A DNA stretch of 64,000 bases. It comes from Natronobacterium haloterrestre (GTDB lineage Archaea; Halobacteriota; Halobacteria; Halobacteriales; Natrialbaceae). Numbering within the stretch: position 1 is the stretch's first letter; each line of letters starts with the position of its first letter. The stretch spans positions 124,001 to 188,000 of the forward strand of contig NZ_FOKW01000006.1 in the NCBI RefSeq assembly GCF_900112205.1, given 5' to 3'. Below, in pieces: positions 62,279-64,000 of this stretch. Both the position numbers and the translations under genes were made by a program. The notes under the pieces are model-generated. The model saw only the letters and a list, made by a program, of their open reading frames with translations, made no database searches and was not told where the DNA came from.

Positions 62279-63259
62279 TCACTCGAGCGCGTCCCAGCCC
62301 GGCGTCTCCGGGGCGTCACGGCTCAGTTCGACCGCGGCGGCGAGATCCGCTCGCCCCTCCTCGGTTTCTCGCTCCCCGACGTCGTCCGCCCGCCGGTGCC
62401 ACTCCCGGATCGCGGGGCCGACCCACGACGCGTTCCCGTCGGCGTCGGGCACCGACTCGAGCGCCCGTTCTTTCGCCTCCTCGTAGTGGTAGTCCGACGT
62501 GGCGAGCGTGCCCGGACTCGAGGCGGCCGCGACCGCGAGACACTCCGCCCGGTCGGCGGCGGTCGGTTCGCCCGCGGCGATCCGGCGGATCGTCCCCTCG
62601 AGCGCGTCGGGTCGGGGGTGACAGAACAGTTTCTCACCGATGGCCTGGGTCCCGAGGAGGAGGCCGCCGGAATCCGTGTCGACGTCGACCTCGTCCGAGA
62701 CCAGCCGCTCCGTGCCGCGGTCGACGGTCGCCTCGACCCGTTCGCACTCGGTTTCGTGCTCGAGCGCGAAGTTGTGCGCCGGGTAGGCACGACACTCCGC
62801 GGGGTAGCGGTCGTCGTCGTGGATCCGACACTGCAGGGTCTCCGGATCGAGGAAGACGCAGGCCGGCAGCCAGGTCGGCTCCCGGCCGAAGGGCGCGACG
62901 GGCTTGGGCGGCTTCCGCAGGCCGACGAAGAAGGCCGGCCGGCCCGCGACCGCGGCGAGGGTGTGGCCGTCGATCTCCACGCCCTCGTCGCCCTCCCGGG
63001 CGTGCCAGAACCGCGGCGTCAGGGCACCGGCCATCCCGTCATCGAGGAAGCCCCGGACTTCGTCGCGGGTGAGCGGGACGAAGTTGGGGTCGTCGTCGAG
63101 TGGGTCCCGACCGTCGCCGTCGCCGTCGCTGTCACGAAACGGGCGGCGTCCGGATCGGTCGCGTCGCTCGCGGTCGACCCCGTCGCCTTCGTCGAACTCC
63201 TCGAGCAGCGGCCGCCAGTCCATACAACAGGCCGCACAGCCCTCGCAGTTCAACTCCAT
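62279..63259 (-). CDS. YkgJ family cysteine-cluster protein
   Basis: A 326-residue protein with the signature CEGCAACCMDW (5-15) and a second cluster CVFLDPETLQC...ECRAYPAHNF (about 140-165), together a zinc or iron-sulfur binding site of the YkgJ/Fe-S cluster family. An acidic, Gly/Asp-rich linker (32-65) separates the first cluster from VPLTRDEVRGFLDDG. The C-terminal half is helical and unassigned. The start MELNCEG at 63259 is chosen because the cysteine motif then begins the protein as in relatives. Confidence 0.85.
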   Translation of the reverse strand: MELNCEGCAACCMDWRPLLEEFDEGDGVDRERRDRSGRRPFRDSDGDGDGRDPLDDDPNFVPLTRDEVRGFLDDGMAGALTPRFWHAREGDEGVEIDGHTLAAVAGRPAFFVGLRKPPKPVAPFGREPTWLPACVFLDPETLQCRIHDDDRYPAECRAYPAHNFALEHETECERVEATVDRGTERLVSDEVDVDTDSGGLLLGTQAIGEKLFCHPRPDALEGTIRRIAAGEPTAADRAECLAVAAASSPGTLATSDYHYEEAKERALESVPDADGNASWVGPAIREWHRRADDVGERETEEGRADLAAAVELSRDAPETPGWDALE

Positions 63260-63363
63260 ACCCGTCGGTACCCGCTCGGCGAGCAAAACGGTACTGTCGA
63301 CTATCGACTGTCGACCCCCTACCCAGGCGAACCACTTTCACCGTTCGGCTCCCACCCTCGAGT

Positions 63364-63606
63364 ATGGCAAAGGACTCCTGTGACGGCTGTGGCCGAACGG
63401 TGACCGTGGCCGGCGGTATCGCCAACATCTGGACGTTCGGCGAGGACGCCGGCAAGGGCACCGCGATGACTCTGGAGTTCGAGGACGGGACCGAGCACCT
63501 GCTCTGTTACCCCTGTATCGAGGCTCTACCGGACAACCCGTCCGCGGCGGACGTCGATCGACTCGAGGAGGTCGACGAGACGACGTCCCGGCACGCGGGG
63601 CCGTAA
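63364..63606 (+). CDS. Small zinc-ribbon protein of haloarchaeal type
   Basis: An 80-residue protein: CDGCGRTVTVAGGIANIWTF (6-25) then EFEDGTEHLLCYPCIEALPD, giving two CxxC pairs, Cys6/Cys9 and Cys49/Cys52, for one zinc. A charged tail follows. Such proteins are widespread in halophiles as uncharacterised DUFs. Start at 63364 follows cgagt; divergent from the YkgJ-like gene with a 104-base gap. Confidence 0.82.
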   Translation: MAKDSCDGCGRTVTVAGGIANIWTFGEDAGKGTAMTLEFEDGTEHLLCYPCIEALPDNPSAADVDRLEEVDETTSRHAGP

Positions 63607-63838
63607 AAATGGCGGTAGTGCGCGTGAGCGTGGGGACGATCGCCGACGCGGAAGAGGGGCCGGAGCCGCCCTGACACGGCTGCCCGGGGTCGGGCGATCG
63701 TCCCTGTCGACGGGGACCGGAGTCCCACGCGGCGTGACGGCCGCGCGGGGATGCGATCGAAGCCGTATGGCAACCACACCGACGGTCGGTCGTGCTGCGA
63801 CCGTGCTGGAAGCGAACCGTACTGCGACACACCGAGAC

Positions 63839-63904
63839 CGCACAGCGGTCGCACAGCAGTCGCACCGCAACCGCACCGCAACCGTACCGCAACCGCACCG
63901 CAAG
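63839..63904. repeat. Tandem repeat, 6 copies of an 11-bp unit, abutting a tRNA-like sequence
   Basis: Six 11-bp copies (cgcacagcggt, cgcacagcagt, then four of cgcaccgcaac type) end exactly at the base before the tRNA-like sequence. The 230 bases before it hold no gene. Confidence 0.9.
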
Positions 63905-63992
63905 CGGAAGGGGTGGGATTTGAACGCCACGAGGCTTAACGCCGCCGCGGGCCAAAGGGCACCGCGGTGCTCTACCGCTGAGCGACCCTTCC
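63905..63992 (-). tRNA. tRNA-like sequence, atypical or pseudo-tRNA
   Basis: Minus strand. A 7-bp acceptor GGAAGGG / CCCTTCC, spacer TC, D-arm GCTC-AGCGGTA-GAGC and T-loop TTCAAAT followed by CCCAC are all normal. But the T-stem has one extra base (GTGG-C-G), and the anticodon arm reads CCGCGG-T-GCC-CTTT-GGC-CCGCGG, a long hairpin without a regular 5-bp stem and 7-base loop. Total length is 88. I cannot assign an amino acid. It could be a decayed tRNA, an attachment-site remnant or an unusual tRNA. Confidence 0.55.
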
Positions 63993-64000
63993 GCACGTCG

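Overview
The window is a stretch of a haloarchaeal chromosome, probably from the Natrialbales or a close relative (the order is an inference). It is GC-rich and its proteins are strongly acidic. Secreted proteins carry twin-arginine lipoprotein signals. TATA boxes often lie only 25-35 bases before the start codon, as expected for leaderless mRNAs. It encodes archaeal DNA polymerase D (DP2), a TrmB regulator, CheC/CheD and many small zinc-ribbon proteins of halophile-only families.

Region 1 (1-13,032, minus strand) holds two Dpp/Opp-type peptide ABC transporter operons. The first is cut by the window start (binding protein, DppB, DppC, start of DppD). The second is complete, and three of its subunits are enlarged by extra segments. 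Region 2 (13,372-19,474) is housekeeping: a PPC/DUF296 protein, the DP2 polymerase subunit with an anomalous patch around the classical intein site, a rubredoxin-like zinc protein, ketopantoate reductase and a NifU-type scaffold.

Region 3 (19,920-30,881) reads as a peptide uptake and breakdown locus: a cytoplasmic M28 peptidase, a small membrane protein, a third five-gene peptide transporter, a TldD-like protein and an M20 amidohydrolase. The binding protein of this third transporter appears to be circularly permuted: the lobe that normally ends the protein comes first. This is the most unusual object in the window.

Region 4 (31,357-50,683) mixes a PHP phosphoesterase, a DHH/RecJ-like protein and a CapA-like lipoprotein with tetrapyrrole genes (hemC-cobA-hemD, hemL, hemB), a quinol-type nitric oxide reductase, a MerB/NosL-fold protein beside an ABC-2 exporter, and an ammonium transporter fused to its own PII regulator. 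The cobA product fits the archaeal route in which heme is made through siroheme. Two copies of an 81-bp palindromic repeat lie in this region, and a probable half copy lies at 53.7 kb.

Region 5 (50,780-64,000) has a sodium-solute symporter, an MFS carrier, a TrmB regulator, a seven-iron ferredoxin, a second PHP protein, the convergent pair cheD and cheC, several small conserved haloarchaeal proteins, an NAD(P)-binding epimerase-like protein, a cysteine-cluster protein and, at the edge, a tRNA-like sequence that does not fold as a normal tRNA. No insertion sequence, rRNA or CRISPR array was seen.
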